A stretch of DNA of 36,552 nucleotides from Candidatus Nomurabacteria bacterium (GCA_903862255.1 CAIOXK010000005.1:1-36552), one strand, 5' to 3'. Shown: positions 18,063 through 26,668, counted from the first letter of the stretch. Notes: generated by a model from the letters alone, not told the origin. Program-made: numbers and translations.

Positions 18063-19256
18063 ATGCAAGAAACTGGAATCGGAAAATCAGGTGTTATTGC
18101 AATTATAATTGTTATTTTTATTACTACAGGATACGGCTGGCATTTATACAGTAAGACATCTACTGCATCAAATATATTAGCAAGTGCGCTGCCTAGCAGC
18201 GCACAAGAAAATTCTCCTACTCCGACAGTATCACAGACTCCCGCAGTAGCACCGATTGCATTTCCTACTGTCAGTCATATACAAACACCTTCTCAAGTAC
18301 ATGCAATTTATATTTCTAGCTGGAGTGCTGGGACTGCTTCAAGTATGGCCCATATCAATGCACTACTCGATGGTGGCAAAATTAATGCAGTAGTAATTGA
18401 TATTAAGGATGCAACAGGTAGACTCTCATATATTCCACATGATCCAATATTGGCTGCAAGTGGTGTAGGTACGAAGCGCATAGCTCATCTGGATACACTG
18501 ATTCAGTCTCTTCATGATAGGCATATATATGTCATCGGACGTATTGCAGTATTTCAGGATCCGTATTGGCCAACTGTTCACCCAGAAGATGCATTGCAAG
18601 ACACAACAACTGGTAATCCGTGGAAAGACAAGAAAGGGCTAACATGGTTACGGGCTGACAATCCAAAGGTGTGGAGTTATATCGAAAGTGTTGCTGAAGA
18701 TGCATATGCTCAAGGGTTTGATGAGGTGAATATGGACTACGTTCGTTTTCCTACAGATGGCGCACTAAAAAATATTGATCAGTCAACATTTACTCTGCCA
18801 AAACAAAATATTATCGAAAGCTTTTTTGCTGATCTTGATACAATATTGAGACAAAAAGATCACATTCCTTTATCTGCTGATGTATTTGGTCTCACAGTAA
18901 GTGCAGAAGACGATATGGGTATTGGTCAGAAATTAGACTTGATTGCGGCTCACGTTGATTATATTTGTCCAATGATTTATCCATCACATTTTGCGAATGG
19001 TAGTTATGGTTTCAAAAATCCTGCCGATCATCCATATGAGGTTATTGCGAAAGCTTTGCTAGATGGTAAGGCGAAATTAACAGCAGTAAATATTTCTACA
19101 ACTAAGCTTCGTCCATGGTTACAAGATTTCAATCTCGGTGCAATATATACTGCTGATATGGTCACAGCTCAGATCAAGGCAACGAATGATGCCGGAATAA
19201 CATCTTGGTTAATGTGGGATGCAAGTAATAAATATACTTCATCTGTATACAAATAA
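18063..19256 (+). CDS. Membrane-anchored putative glycoside hydrolase (DUF4015 type)
   Basis: 397 aa. An N-terminal membrane helix (about 10-30) is followed by a Pro/Thr/Ser linker to about residue 75. The catalytic-type TIM-barrel domain reads VHAIYISSWSAGT, then INAVVIDIKDATGRLSY, HIYVIGRIAVFQDP, WLRADNPKVWSYIESVAEDA, GFDEVNMDYVRFPTDG, PLSADVFGLT, and IAAHVDYICPMIYPSHF. These are the hallmarks of DUF4015 (PF13200), a glycosidase-like barrel whose substrate is not established. It should face outside the membrane. It is co-transcribed with TspO (1-nt gap). Confidence 0.85.
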   Translation: MQETGIGKSGVIAIIIVIFITTGYGWHLYSKTSTASNILASALPSSAQENSPTPTVSQTPAVAPIAFPTVSHIQTPSQVHAIYISSWSAGTASSMAHINALLDGGKINAVVIDIKDATGRLSYIPHDPILAASGVGTKRIAHLDTLIQSLHDRHIYVIGRIAVFQDPYWPTVHPEDALQDTTTGNPWKDKKGLTWLRADNPKVWSYIESVAEDAYAQGFDEVNMDYVRFPTDGALKNIDQSTFTLPKQNIIESFFADLDTILRQKDHIPLSADVFGLTVSAEDDMGIGQKLDLIAAHVDYICPMIYPSHFANGSYGFKNPADHPYEVIAKALLDGKAKLTAVNISTTKLRPWLQDFNLGAIYTADMVTAQIKATNDAGITSWLMWDASNKYTSSVYK

Positions 19257-19285
19257 TTGCTATACTATAGAAGTTATTAGTAATA

Positions 19286-19291
19286 TATAGT
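19286..19291 (+). promoter_or_regulatory. -10 box of the 20-aa gene, leaderless geometry
   Basis: TATAGT, 6 nt, ATG at 19298. A further TATACT lies at 19261-19266. Confidence 0.5.
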
Positions 19292-19297
19292 TGTTAT

Positions 19298-19360
19298 ATG
19301 GCCAAAGGCGTACGCTCTCAAAAAGAAGCAAAAAAACCAAAAAAGGACAAAAAGAAATAA
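19298..19360 (+). CDS. 20-residue Lys-rich protein
   Basis: ATG to TAA encodes MAKGVRSQKEAKKPKKDKKK, half Lys/Arg, with no hydrophobic core. It has its own -10 box at the leaderless spacing and a 13-bp hairpin terminator 15 nt after the stop, so the transcription unit contains nothing else. The sequence is not low-complexity by chance: a structured MAKG-x-R-S-Q-K-E head precedes a KKPKK tail. It could bind RNA, DNA or the ribosome; no family can be named with certainty. Confidence 0.6.
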   Translation: MAKGVRSQKEAKKPKKDKKK

Positions 19361-19374
19361 TTTCTTATTATTAT

Positions 19375-19410
19375 GAAAGAGGAATGGGTACTGCCATTCC
19401 TCTTTCTCTT
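19375..19410 (+). terminator. Terminator of the 20-aa gene
   Basis: GAAAGAGGAATGG, 6-nt loop, CCATTCCTCTTTC: a perfect 13-bp stem followed by TCTT. It lies inside the spurious N-terminal extension of the next open frame, which shows that the next gene starts later. Confidence 0.75.
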
Positions 19411-19414
19411 GATG

Positions 19415-19420
19415 TATACT
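19415..19420 (+). promoter_or_regulatory. -10 box, leaderless geometry
   Basis: TATACT, 6 nt, ATG at 19427. Confidence 0.6.
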
Positions 19421-19426
19421 GTGACC

Positions 19427-19984
19427 ATGGAAAACAATAAAATCAAACCAATTTCACTTATTATTACTGGAGTGGTAATTATTGCCTTTGTAGCACTATT
19501 CGTAAGTGCAAAAAAGCATCAGCAAGAGGCTGCAATTAATGCTGCTCAGTCAGATATATCAATTTCTACACCTGCTTCACTTTGTTTTGTATTAAATAAA
19601 AAAACAACTTCAGGTTCTAGTGATGTAGCATATTTGAAACTTACTACTTCAGATGGTGGTCAAAATATTAGCGGTGAATTAGGAACATATCTTGCAGAAA
19701 AAGATGGCATGAAGGGCACATTGACTGGTAGTGCAAGTGCAGATGCTTCAGGCAATGCGATTTTCGATGGACAATATGTTAATTCTGGTGAGGGTATGAA
19801 CAATAGTAATGAGCAGCTCATCAAACTCGATGGTACTCAGGCACAGCTTGGATATGGTGATTTTATACGAACAAAAAATGGTTCATATCAGTATAAAGAT
19901 AAGACAAAAGTAGTTTATTCACTTGCAATTCCTTCAGTTGATTGTGCTCAATATGACGCACTTAAGACAGTGTCAGGACACTAG
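19427..19984 (+). CDS. Membrane-anchored extracytoplasmic protein, unknown function
   Basis: 185 aa from the ATG fixed by the TATACT box; the open frame reads 18 codons further upstream, but through the terminator hairpin. A single N-terminal membrane helix (SLIITGVVIIAFVALFVSA) is followed by an Ala/Gln linker and a beta-rich outer domain. That domain contains PASLCFVLNKKT, YLKLTTSDGG, GELGTYLAEKDGMKGTLTGS and YGDFIRTKNG, with two Cys (CFVL and VDCAQ) that could form a disulfide. No family recognised. It has no Shine-Dalgarno, and DoxX follows. Confidence 0.65.
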   Translation: MENNKIKPISLIITGVVIIAFVALFVSAKKHQQEAAINAAQSDISISTPASLCFVLNKKTTSGSSDVAYLKLTTSDGGQNISGELGTYLAEKDGMKGTLTGSASADASGNAIFDGQYVNSGEGMNNSNEQLIKLDGTQAQLGYGDFIRTKNGSYQYKDKTKVVYSLAIPSVDCAQYDALKTVSGH

Positions 19985-20052
19985 TCTGTCAATACCTTGT
20001 ACCAAATATTTGGTGCTATACTATTACCATTACTTATAAATAAAACGTATAC

Positions 20053-20427
20053 ATGATTGCACTATTTATCATCGGACATCTCGTACTCGGCTTATACTTC
20101 TTGCAAAGCGGTATTACCCATTTCTTCAAAGCTAATTATTTAGCAGGATATGCAACTTCAAAAGGCGTGCCTTTTGCCAAGGCCTCAGTTATAGCTTCAG
20201 GGGTACTATTTACTCTTGGTGGTGTTTCATTGATTGGATGGATTAGTCCTGAAATCGGACTCGGCTTATTAATTCTTGCCTTGTTGCCAATTACAACAAT
20301 GGTTCATAATTTTTGGTCTATTAAGGACCCAATGCAACGCGCGACAGAATATATTGCTTTCACAAAAAACGTAGCATTAATTGCGTCACTTGTATTGGCA
20401 CTTGCATACGTACTAGCAGTTGGGTAG
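20053..20427 (+). CDS. DoxX-family membrane protein
   Basis: 124 aa, four hydrophobic helices. FIIGHLVLGLYFLQSGITHFF, YATSKGVPFAKASVIASGV and TLGGVSLIGW match the DoxX/DoxD-like family, including the G-x-x-H-F and Y-x-x-x-K-G-V-P motifs. DoxX proteins are linked to quinone or thiol redox chemistry in membranes, but the activity of small members is unclear. Upstream, TGCTATACT (20014-20022) would give a leader of about 24 nt. The EVE-domain gene starts 1 nt after its stop, so they share an mRNA. Confidence 0.75.
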   Translation: MIALFIIGHLVLGLYFLQSGITHFFKANYLAGYATSKGVPFAKASVIASGVLFTLGGVSLIGWISPEIGLGLLILALLPITTMVHNFWSIKDPMQRATEYIAFTKNVALIASLVLALAYVLAVG

Positions 20428-20428
20428 T

Positions 20429-20887
20429 ATGCGGTACTGGCTCTTAAAAAGTGAAGGCGATTGTTACTCAATCGATGATCTAAAAAAAGACAAAAGTACA
20501 GCCTGGACAGGGATCCGTAATTACCAAGCACGCAATTACATGCGTGATGATATGAAAAAGGGCGATATGGCCCTTTTTTATCATTCTAATTCAAAGCCGA
20601 ATGGTATATACGGTATTGCAAAAATTACAAGCAATGCTCATGCTGATGAAACTCAATTTGATGCAAAAGATGATCATTATGATCCGAAAAGTTCGAAATT
20701 AGATCCGCGATGGGTATGTACAGATGTTGGTTTTGTAAAAAAGTTTACTGAACCTATTTCATTAACTGAAATAAAACATGATCCACATCTTGAGGGAATG
20801 ATGGTAAGAGTCACGGGTAGTCGTTTATCGGTACAGCCTGTTTCAGAAAAACATTTTAACTATATAGTTAATCAGTTAGGGCAATAA
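20429..20887 (+). CDS. EVE-domain protein (thymocyte nuclear protein 1 type)
   Basis: 152 aa from the ATG at 20429; an in-frame TTG at 20420 would overlap the DoxX stop. MRYWLLKSEGDCYSIDDL, then TAWTGIRNYQARNYMRDDMKKGD, ALFYHSNSKPNGIYGIAKI and DPRWVCTDVGFV match the EVE domain (PF01878). EVE domains belong to the PUA-like/YTH superfamily and bind modified bases in RNA or DNA; bacterial copies are often near restriction systems, which are absent here. It ends at a hairpin terminator. Confidence 0.9.
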   Translation: MRYWLLKSEGDCYSIDDLKKDKSTAWTGIRNYQARNYMRDDMKKGDMALFYHSNSKPNGIYGIAKITSNAHADETQFDAKDDHYDPKSSKLDPRWVCTDVGFVKKFTEPISLTEIKHDPHLEGMMVRVTGSRLSVQPVSEKHFNYIVNQLGQ

Positions 20888-20889
20888 TA

Positions 20890-20924
20890 AAATCCCGCAT
20901 TTGAATGAATGCGGGATTTGTTTT
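20890..20924. terminator. Terminator between convergent genes
   Basis: AAATCCCGCATT, 6-nt loop TGAATG, AATGCGGGATTT, then GTTTT. A 12-bp stem. The loop and 3' arm share the 14-mer TGAATGAATGCGGG with the terminator at 34700. Confidence 0.85.
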
Positions 20925-20934
20925 AGGTTAGAAG

Positions 20935-22257
20935 TTACTGAAAAGCCTCAACTAATGTTTTAAAATTTGGAATATTGAATGAGTACTCTTTTGTGTGGTT
21001 CCACCAAATTGAATAGTAATTCTCTTTTTCTACAATACTTTTCATTTTTTCAAACAACGGCATGTTGTTTTTCTTTAGCCATGCAGTGAATGGAGGAATG
21101 TCTTCTGTGGCCCACTGTATCGTTTTCGGTAGAAGGGCAGCAATATGATTTTCTGTAACAATGTCTACATTGGATACTAAATCAGCTACCTTGGCTAGAT
21201 CACTTAAGGCTAAATAAGCGTATGTAATGATACCGGGTACTGCGATATCAATCCATATTTCCAAAGGGGCGTACGAATACCATTTTTCGAACGCATCATA
21301 GCGCATCCTACCCGTTGCCTTGTAATATGAAACGGTAGCTGCAATAATTTTTTCAATGTTCTCATCCTTTTTCTTTTTTGGATAAGGAGGAAGAAAATTA
21401 ATAATAGTACTCCAACTATTCCGAAATTCTTTGTGCCAGCAGTCCATAATTTTTGCTACTATTGGCAGACACTGTTTTAGTATAGTGGTCCGCTCTTTAT
21501 CTTCAGTTTGAGATACTCGTTCTTCAATTTTGTTGAGCCAATGTTGAAATGTACTTTCTTTCTCAACATCAATATTGTCAATTAGAAGTGCCAGGAATGC
21601 TGTATCTTTTGTAATGAGATACGTTTGAAATACTGACGGCAAGTCTTTCTTGTCTATTTTTTCTACATAATTAAGATAGGCCTTACATTGAAATGAATTA
21701 AGCTGAATTTTTTTAGCAATGTAATTAAACGATTCAGGATTATTGAGGAGAAAAGTATTAAGAATTATTTCTGCTGCCTCCCGATTAATACCGTACTTTT
21801 TGGTTATTTCAACATATGAAATAACAGTGTCTTTATCAAAAAGTTCCACCGCCGTCAGGTTTTTAATCTGAGAAAAAATTGCAACTCTTTCTTCGTCATT
21901 TGCACGCGCTAGTAAATAACAGTACCCGTAATAATTGTCACAAAACTGTATTGCATTAATAATTATTGCTTTATTTTTTATTAGACTGCTGATGTTCTCT
22001 AACGGAGATAGTTCAGCAATTAGTTTCGATGAGAACGGCTCGGTTTGGCCTAGCAATGGTGCCACTTTATTTTTAAATAAAAGTCCTTTTTCAAAACCTT
22101 CTTTATTAAGGGTGTATACCATTTCAATCTCTTTCCAAGTAAAATCTTCTACTGCGGGACTCGTCATTTTGCCGAGAACGTATGCCAACACTTGTGCTGT
22201 AAGGCCCTCCTGATTCATATCAGGAGTGATCCACGATAAGGTTTCTTCTGTTTTCAT
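20935..22257 (-). CDS. 440-aa helical protein of unknown function
   Basis: No family recognised. Soluble, almost entirely helical by composition, with no signal peptide, no nucleotide-binding motif and no Cys cluster. The middle and C-terminal parts contain aromatic-rich patches (FLPPYPKKKK, FEKWYSYAPLEIWIDI, YYSIWWNH). The repeated pattern of helices of about 35 residues would fit an alpha-solenoid. It has its own TTGACA promoter and a terminator behind it, and is divergent from another unknown gene at 22397. Codon use looks like its neighbours. Confidence 0.6.
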   Translation of the reverse strand: MKTEETLSWITPDMNQEGLTAQVLAYVLGKMTSPAVEDFTWKEIEMVYTLNKEGFEKGLLFKNKVAPLLGQTEPFSSKLIAELSPLENISSLIKNKAIIINAIQFCDNYYGYCYLLARANDEERVAIFSQIKNLTAVELFDKDTVISYVEITKKYGINREAAEIILNTFLLNNPESFNYIAKKIQLNSFQCKAYLNYVEKIDKKDLPSVFQTYLITKDTAFLALLIDNIDVEKESTFQHWLNKIEERVSQTEDKERTTILKQCLPIVAKIMDCWHKEFRNSWSTIINFLPPYPKKKKDENIEKIIAATVSYYKATGRMRYDAFEKWYSYAPLEIWIDIAVPGIITYAYLALSDLAKVADLVSNVDIVTENHIAALLPKTIQWATEDIPPFTAWLKKNNMPLFEKMKSIVEKENYYSIWWNHTKEYSFNIPNFKTLVEAFQ

Positions 22258-22279
22258 TTGTTTTTTTTAATTTTTTATA

Positions 22280-22307
22280 ACACTATATGATTTAAGTGTT
22301 TTGTCAA
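22280..22307 (-). promoter_or_regulatory. Promoter of the 440-aa gene with inverted repeat
   Basis: Minus strand TTGACA (22307-22302), 16 nt, TAGTGT (22285-22280), giving a leader of about 16 nt. An AACACT/AGTGTT inverted repeat with 10-nt spacing spans spacer and -10 and could be an operator. Confidence 0.45.
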
Positions 22308-22384
22308 TTAAACGCGAAAGGGGAGGACATAGCCTGTACTTTTTCTTTCTTTATGGTATAAAGAATAAAATGTAAACAATTAAA

Positions 22385-22395
22385 AAAGGAGGAAC
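22385..22395 (+). promoter_or_regulatory. Strong Shine-Dalgarno
   Basis: AAAGGAGGAAC ends 1 nt before the ATG at 22397. This is one of only two clear Shine-Dalgarno sites in the window. A TGGTATAAA extended -10 lies at 22354-22362. Confidence 0.75.
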
Positions 22396-22396
22396 A

Positions 22397-23170
22397 ATGA
22401 GACTTGGAGACAGGTGGTACTTAACCGATATAAATTTTGAGAAAGTTTTTTCTGAGCTTGAAAAGATGGGGTTTGAACGGCCGTCAGTTCAAGAAGTTCG
22501 TATCAATATTCAGCGTAAAAATAGTATTCCTTATTTAAAAAAGAAATACGAAGGTGCTGAAAGAATTTATGAACATAAGCATCCTTCAAAGCCTCGCAAA
22601 GTATTTGTGGATACTACGCACGTTGACGCTATCAATGACATTAATGAGCACGATTTAATTTGGATTGGCTATGAGGACGAAAGAACAACAATACTATTCT
22701 TTTGGTTTCCAATAGTTCGGACACTTAATTTTGTTGATAATACTATCGATCATGCAAGAATGATGCTTGATTTTATGTACGCAATACCGGTATGTCCGGA
22801 GTGTGGTGATGATCTCGCCCCAGTATTTGTTGATAGTAAAATCGAAAACCTTATGAAATTCATATGTATTAATTCAAAGTTTATCCATAGTAAAGAATTT
22901 CTTAAGAAGCAATATTTTATTTTTGATGTCATTTTGCCAGAAAGAAGTAGTCAGTTGCTATTCGAAGGATTTCGGAAAAATTTGGAGTATCAGCACAAAA
23001 AGACTTTTATGGAGAATCCTCCTGGGAGTGCACGTTTCCAAAGAGCTGAAAGGAAAAAAGCTGCTCAGCAAAAATTTTATCAACAATTTAATACTTATGG
23101 CGACATCCGAAAAACTGACGACAGGTTTTACCACGATGGTCAGCATAATGATGGAGCGTATGGAGATTAA
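22397..23170 (+). CDS. 257-aa protein of unknown function with a CPxC motif
   Basis: No family recognised. The N-terminal half is mixed alpha/beta (DINFEKVFSELEKMGFERP, VQEVRINIQRKNSIPYLKKKYEG). Around residue 133 a CPECGDD motif appears, followed about 28 residues later by a lone Cys (FICINSKF), so a complete four-Cys zinc ribbon is not present. The C terminus is rich in Gln, Lys, Asp and His (AERKKAAQQKFYQQF, FYHDGQHNDGAYGD) and probably disordered. It uses a strong Shine-Dalgarno, unlike nearly all other genes here, and has its own terminator, so it may be regulated separately or acquired. Confidence 0.55.
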   Translation: MRLGDRWYLTDINFEKVFSELEKMGFERPSVQEVRINIQRKNSIPYLKKKYEGAERIYEHKHPSKPRKVFVDTTHVDAINDINEHDLIWIGYEDERTTILFFWFPIVRTLNFVDNTIDHARMMLDFMYAIPVCPECGDDLAPVFVDSKIENLMKFICINSKFIHSKEFLKKQYFIFDVILPERSSQLLFEGFRKNLEYQHKKTFMENPPGSARFQRAERKKAAQQKFYQQFNTYGDIRKTDDRFYHDGQHNDGAYGD

Positions 23171-23175
23171 AAAAG

Positions 23176-23205
23176 AGCCTTTTGCAGACATGCAAAGGGC
23201 TTTTT
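23176..23205 (+). terminator. Rho-independent terminator
   Basis: AGCCTTTTGCA, loop GACA, TGCAAAGGGCT, then TTTT. An 11-bp stem with one G-T pair, 5 nt after the stop of the CPxC gene. Confidence 0.8.
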
Positions 23206-23274
23206 ATGTAAATGCTATATTTTCTTAAGATATTTTTTAGCAGACATCTACTATGATAGATTGATGCTCGCTGG

Positions 23275-23280
23275 TATACT
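23275..23280 (+). promoter_or_regulatory. Extended -10, leaderless geometry
   Basis: TGGTATACT (TGn plus TATACT), 6 nt, ATG at 23287. No -35 match, consistent with an extended -10 promoter. Confidence 0.65.
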
Positions 23281-23286
23281 TATTGC

Positions 23287-25410
23287 ATGACCGTCCCTTA
23301 TGACCCTGAGCACATTACGTATATTGCAGAAACTGATTATCGTAATCAGCGAGCACGCTTTGGAATAAAAAGTCGCGACCGAACTCGTCACATGTACGTG
23401 ATCGGAAAATCAGGTGTAGGTAAATCTACATTACTAGAAAACATGGCTATCCAAGACATTAGCCGAGGCGAAGGGTTGGCAGTGCTGGACCCCCACGGTA
23501 GTTTTGCAGAAAAAATGTTGGACTATATCCCTGAGCACCGTATTAAAGACGTGATCTATTTTGCGCCATTTGATACTGATTATCCAATTTCATTCAATGT
23601 GCTCGAGGATGTGGGTGCAGATAAACGTCACTTTGTAGCATCTGGATTGATGAGCACATTCAAAAAGATTTGGGTAGATGCCTGGAGTGCTCGTATGGAA
23701 TACATCCTCAACAATATTCTATTGGCATTGCTTGAATATCCTGAAGCGACACTGCTTGGTGTGAATCGCATGCTTTCTGATAAGCCATTTCGTGACAAGG
23801 TTGTTGCTCAGGTTACTGACCCAGGAGTGGCCGCTTTTTGGAATGATGAATTCGCAAAATATGGTGATCGCTATATGCAAGAAGCAGGTGCTGCTATTCA
23901 AAACAAGATTGGTCAATTTACAGCAAATCCACTGATTCGAAATATTATCGGTCAGCCAAAGTCTAGTTTTGATATTCGTGAGGCCATGGACAATCAAAAG
24001 ATTTTGATTGTTAACCTTTCAAAGGGGCGTATTGGTGAACAAAATACTAGTTTGCTAGGAAGTATGATTATTACTAAGATTTATCTTGCAGCAATGAGTC
24101 GTGCAGACGCGACCCCTGGTCGCCTGGCGGAATTACCAAACTTTTATTTCTATGTCGACGAATTTCAATCATTTGCAAATGAATCATTCGCAAATATTCT
24201 TTCTGAAGCGCGTAAGTATAAATTAGCACTAATCATTGCCCATCAATATGTGGCGCAAATGGAAGAATCTGTTCGTGATGCGGTATTCGGTAACGTTGGT
24301 ACAAGTATTAGTTTCCGCGTAGGTCCGCTTGATGGAGAGCTGCTAGAAAAAGTTTTTTCACCACAATTTACAGCCAATGACTTGGTTAACTTAGGTATGG
24401 CACAAATTTATTTATCACTGCTTATTAATGATATTGGATCAGCCCCTTTTTCTGCTCGTACAATACCGCCTATACCGCGTCCAGCTATTACGTACAGAAA
24501 TGATGTAATTGAAATCTCTCGACAAAACTTTGCTGCTGGTAGGGAAATGGTGGTACATAATATTAACGACTGGTTTGGCCCTGCCTCAGCACCTGCCCCA
24601 GAAAAACCAAAAAAACAAACAGAAAATCCTGGTGCACAATTTGCTCAACCCCAGCGCCCAATTTCCCCTGAACTACAACAAACCCTAGAGCAACGCGCTA
24701 ATGGCGATAATACTACGGCAACACCTGCTCCTGCTGCAAAGCCATGGACTCCAAAACCCCGTGATAATTCTCAAGGCAACACCCCAACACATACGCCATT
24801 TAAGAAAGCATTTACTGCAACGCCACCGATTGTTCAAAGAGAAGAATTGCCCGCGTCAACTGCTCCAACGAGAGTATTCCGCCCAATTTCTCGTGATACG
24901 GTGCAAGTTAAAAAACCAATGGCCGGGGTAAATATTCCAAATATGAATCAGTCTAAAAATTCAACACCGAGTGCTGATATTAGTCCTGCCTTAACTGAAC
25001 TTCTTGCGTCGATTGATTTGTCTGAAAAAAAGTCAACTGTTTCAGTAAGTACACCTTTTGTTGGTGAAAAAACACTACGAGATGCAATTCCACCAGTGAA
25101 ATTAACAGAACGTGGTCCAACAGAAAAAAATAGAGATTTACTAAAGGCTGCATTATTGAGTGCGATGGGGGATACAAGTCCTACTCCAAAATCAGAAACA
25201 CTTGTAGTTGCTGCACCAGAAATTGCTCAACCAAATCCAGTTATTCCTGTTTCATTGCAAATGCCGATTGTAGAAAATCCTTCAACTCCGACTTCTTCGC
25301 CAGCGCCACAAAGTCCAATTGTAGTGACTCCTCCGCAATCAAATGCAGCAACTGTTACTCTGCAATCAGAAGAAATTCCGTATCAAGAACTCCGTAAAAT
25401 TTTAGAATAA
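23287..25410 (+). CDS. VirD4/TraG-type DNA-translocation ATPase with Pro-rich tail
   Basis: 707 aa. Walker A is GKSGVGKST (40-48); ISRGEGLAVLDPHGSFAEKM is the strand typical of conjugative coupling ATPases; Walker B is FYFYVDEFQSF at about 285-295; then LIIAHQYVAQM, matching the sensor motif. The ATPase core ends near 420. The remaining 290 residues are Pro/Thr/Ala-rich and probably disordered, with KPWTPKPRD-type segments. No N-terminal membrane helices are visible, unlike classical VirD4. Related proteins pump DNA at the membrane; no relaxase or pilus gene is nearby. The lamin-tail/PKD gene follows 18 nt later. Confidence 0.85.
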   Translation: MTVPYDPEHITYIAETDYRNQRARFGIKSRDRTRHMYVIGKSGVGKSTLLENMAIQDISRGEGLAVLDPHGSFAEKMLDYIPEHRIKDVIYFAPFDTDYPISFNVLEDVGADKRHFVASGLMSTFKKIWVDAWSARMEYILNNILLALLEYPEATLLGVNRMLSDKPFRDKVVAQVTDPGVAAFWNDEFAKYGDRYMQEAGAAIQNKIGQFTANPLIRNIIGQPKSSFDIREAMDNQKILIVNLSKGRIGEQNTSLLGSMIITKIYLAAMSRADATPGRLAELPNFYFYVDEFQSFANESFANILSEARKYKLALIIAHQYVAQMEESVRDAVFGNVGTSISFRVGPLDGELLEKVFSPQFTANDLVNLGMAQIYLSLLINDIGSAPFSARTIPPIPRPAITYRNDVIEISRQNFAAGREMVVHNINDWFGPASAPAPEKPKKQTENPGAQFAQPQRPISPELQQTLEQRANGDNTTATPAPAAKPWTPKPRDNSQGNTPTHTPFKKAFTATPPIVQREELPASTAPTRVFRPISRDTVQVKKPMAGVNIPNMNQSKNSTPSADISPALTELLASIDLSEKKSTVSVSTPFVGEKTLRDAIPPVKLTERGPTEKNRDLLKAALLSAMGDTSPTPKSETLVVAAPEIAQPNPVIPVSLQMPIVENPSTPTSSPAPQSPIVVTPPQSNAATVTLQSEEIPYQELRKILE

Positions 25411-25428
25411 TAACAATTATAAAAACAC

Positions 25429-26592
25429 ATGAAATATATTCTATGGTTATTTCTTGGCGTCTTGTTATTGCCGCAATTTGTTTTTGCTGACATAAAAATA
25501 AATGAAGTGGCATGGATGGGGACTGCTAAGAGTCAATATAGTGAATGGCTCGAATTATATAATGATGGACAAAATGCAGTCTCGCTTGCCGGCTGGAAAC
25601 TATATAAAGCTGGAAGTGAACTTGTATTTACTTTGACAAAAACAATTGCGCCAAAAGGATACTTATTAATTGAACGAACCACAGCCAGTGCGCCAGATGC
25701 TGTTTCAGGGATACATGATGAAGCTGGTGCATTTGGCGCTAGTGGTCTTAGAAATACAGGTGAAGATCTCGTATTGAAAGATAAGGATGGTGCAGTGAAA
25801 GACATGCTTTCATTTGCCTCAGGATGGCCGGCAGGAGACGTTGATACAAATAAGAGTATGCAATGGAGTGGTGATAAATGGATTACAGCTACTCCGACGC
25901 CAGATGCTATAAATGCTACTGTTACAGATATTCCGGCTTCAGTACCGAGTACTAGTTCGACTTCTACTACACCAAAGACAAACACTAGTTCTTCTAATCC
26001 CGCTAACAGTACAGGTACAACAAAAGATACAAATAACACAAAATCAAAATCAATTACTGTAAAATCAAAAATTACGATTACTCCACCAAAAAATATTTTT
26101 CAAGGAGTAAGAAATGAGTATGATGCAACATTTGATATTGACGCAACACTCAAAACGCCGCAAGGATATTTTTATTGGAATATGGGAGATGGTACAACAT
26201 ATATACAGTCTGCACTTGTGCCAATTGCTTATACGTATCATTATCCTGGTACATATACAATTAGTCTCTCGTACTATTCTTCTGCGACTGCTTCGAAGCC
26301 GTTTCTTCAAACAACTACGGCAATTGTTGTTACCGCACCCTTGGCTACAGTAGAGGCTATAAACAATGGGGCAGCGTTACAGATAACTAATAACACCACG
26401 AAAGCTATGGATATTGGTCACTGGCCAATTACTATGAGTGAAGGTATTAGGTCTATGTCAGAACTAACTGTGATCGCTGCCAAGGCCCATATTATCGTTA
26501 GTGCACAGATATTGGGAGTACCGGCAATCCATAACCCAACATTGAGCACTCCTGATGGGACGAAAGTAATAGCGCTAACTAAAAAGAAGTAA
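25429..26592 (+). CDS. Secreted lamin-tail (LTD) and PKD domain protein
   Basis: 387 aa. Signal peptide 1-20 (ending FVFA). An LTD domain spans about 21-150: IKINEVAWMGTAKSQYSEWLELYN, VSLAGWKL, GYLLIERT, and ending QWSGDKWITATPTPDAIN. A Ser/Thr/Asn-rich linker reaches about 215. A PKD-like domain at about 220-305 contains FYWNMGDGT and HYPGTYTISLSYY. About 310-385 is a second, degenerate LTD-like fold (LQITNNTTKAMDIGHWPI). Exported LTD proteins are widespread in this type of genome and are presumed to act on the surface. TATAAA lies 5 nt before the ATG. Confidence 0.85.
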   Translation: MKYILWLFLGVLLLPQFVFADIKINEVAWMGTAKSQYSEWLELYNDGQNAVSLAGWKLYKAGSELVFTLTKTIAPKGYLLIERTTASAPDAVSGIHDEAGAFGASGLRNTGEDLVLKDKDGAVKDMLSFASGWPAGDVDTNKSMQWSGDKWITATPTPDAINATVTDIPASVPSTSSTSTTPKTNTSSSNPANSTGTTKDTNNTKSKSITVKSKITITPPKNIFQGVRNEYDATFDIDATLKTPQGYFYWNMGDGTTYIQSALVPIAYTYHYPGTYTISLSYYSSATASKPFLQTTTAIVVTAPLATVEAINNGAALQITNNTTKAMDIGHWPITMSEGIRSMSELTVIAAKAHIIVSAQILGVPAIHNPTLSTPDGTKVIALTKKK

Positions 26593-26597
26593 TCCTA

Positions 26598-26638
26598 ACA
26601 AAAACACTACGCTGTATAACGTAGTGTTTTTGTTATTT
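26598..26638. terminator. Bidirectional terminator
   Basis: ACAAAAACACTACG, 8-nt loop, CGTAGTGTTTTTGT, then TATTTTT. A perfect 14-bp stem between convergent genes (26592 + and 26669 -). Confidence 0.9.
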
Positions 26639-26668
26639 TTGATATAAGCCTTGTTTTACTCCTTACCT

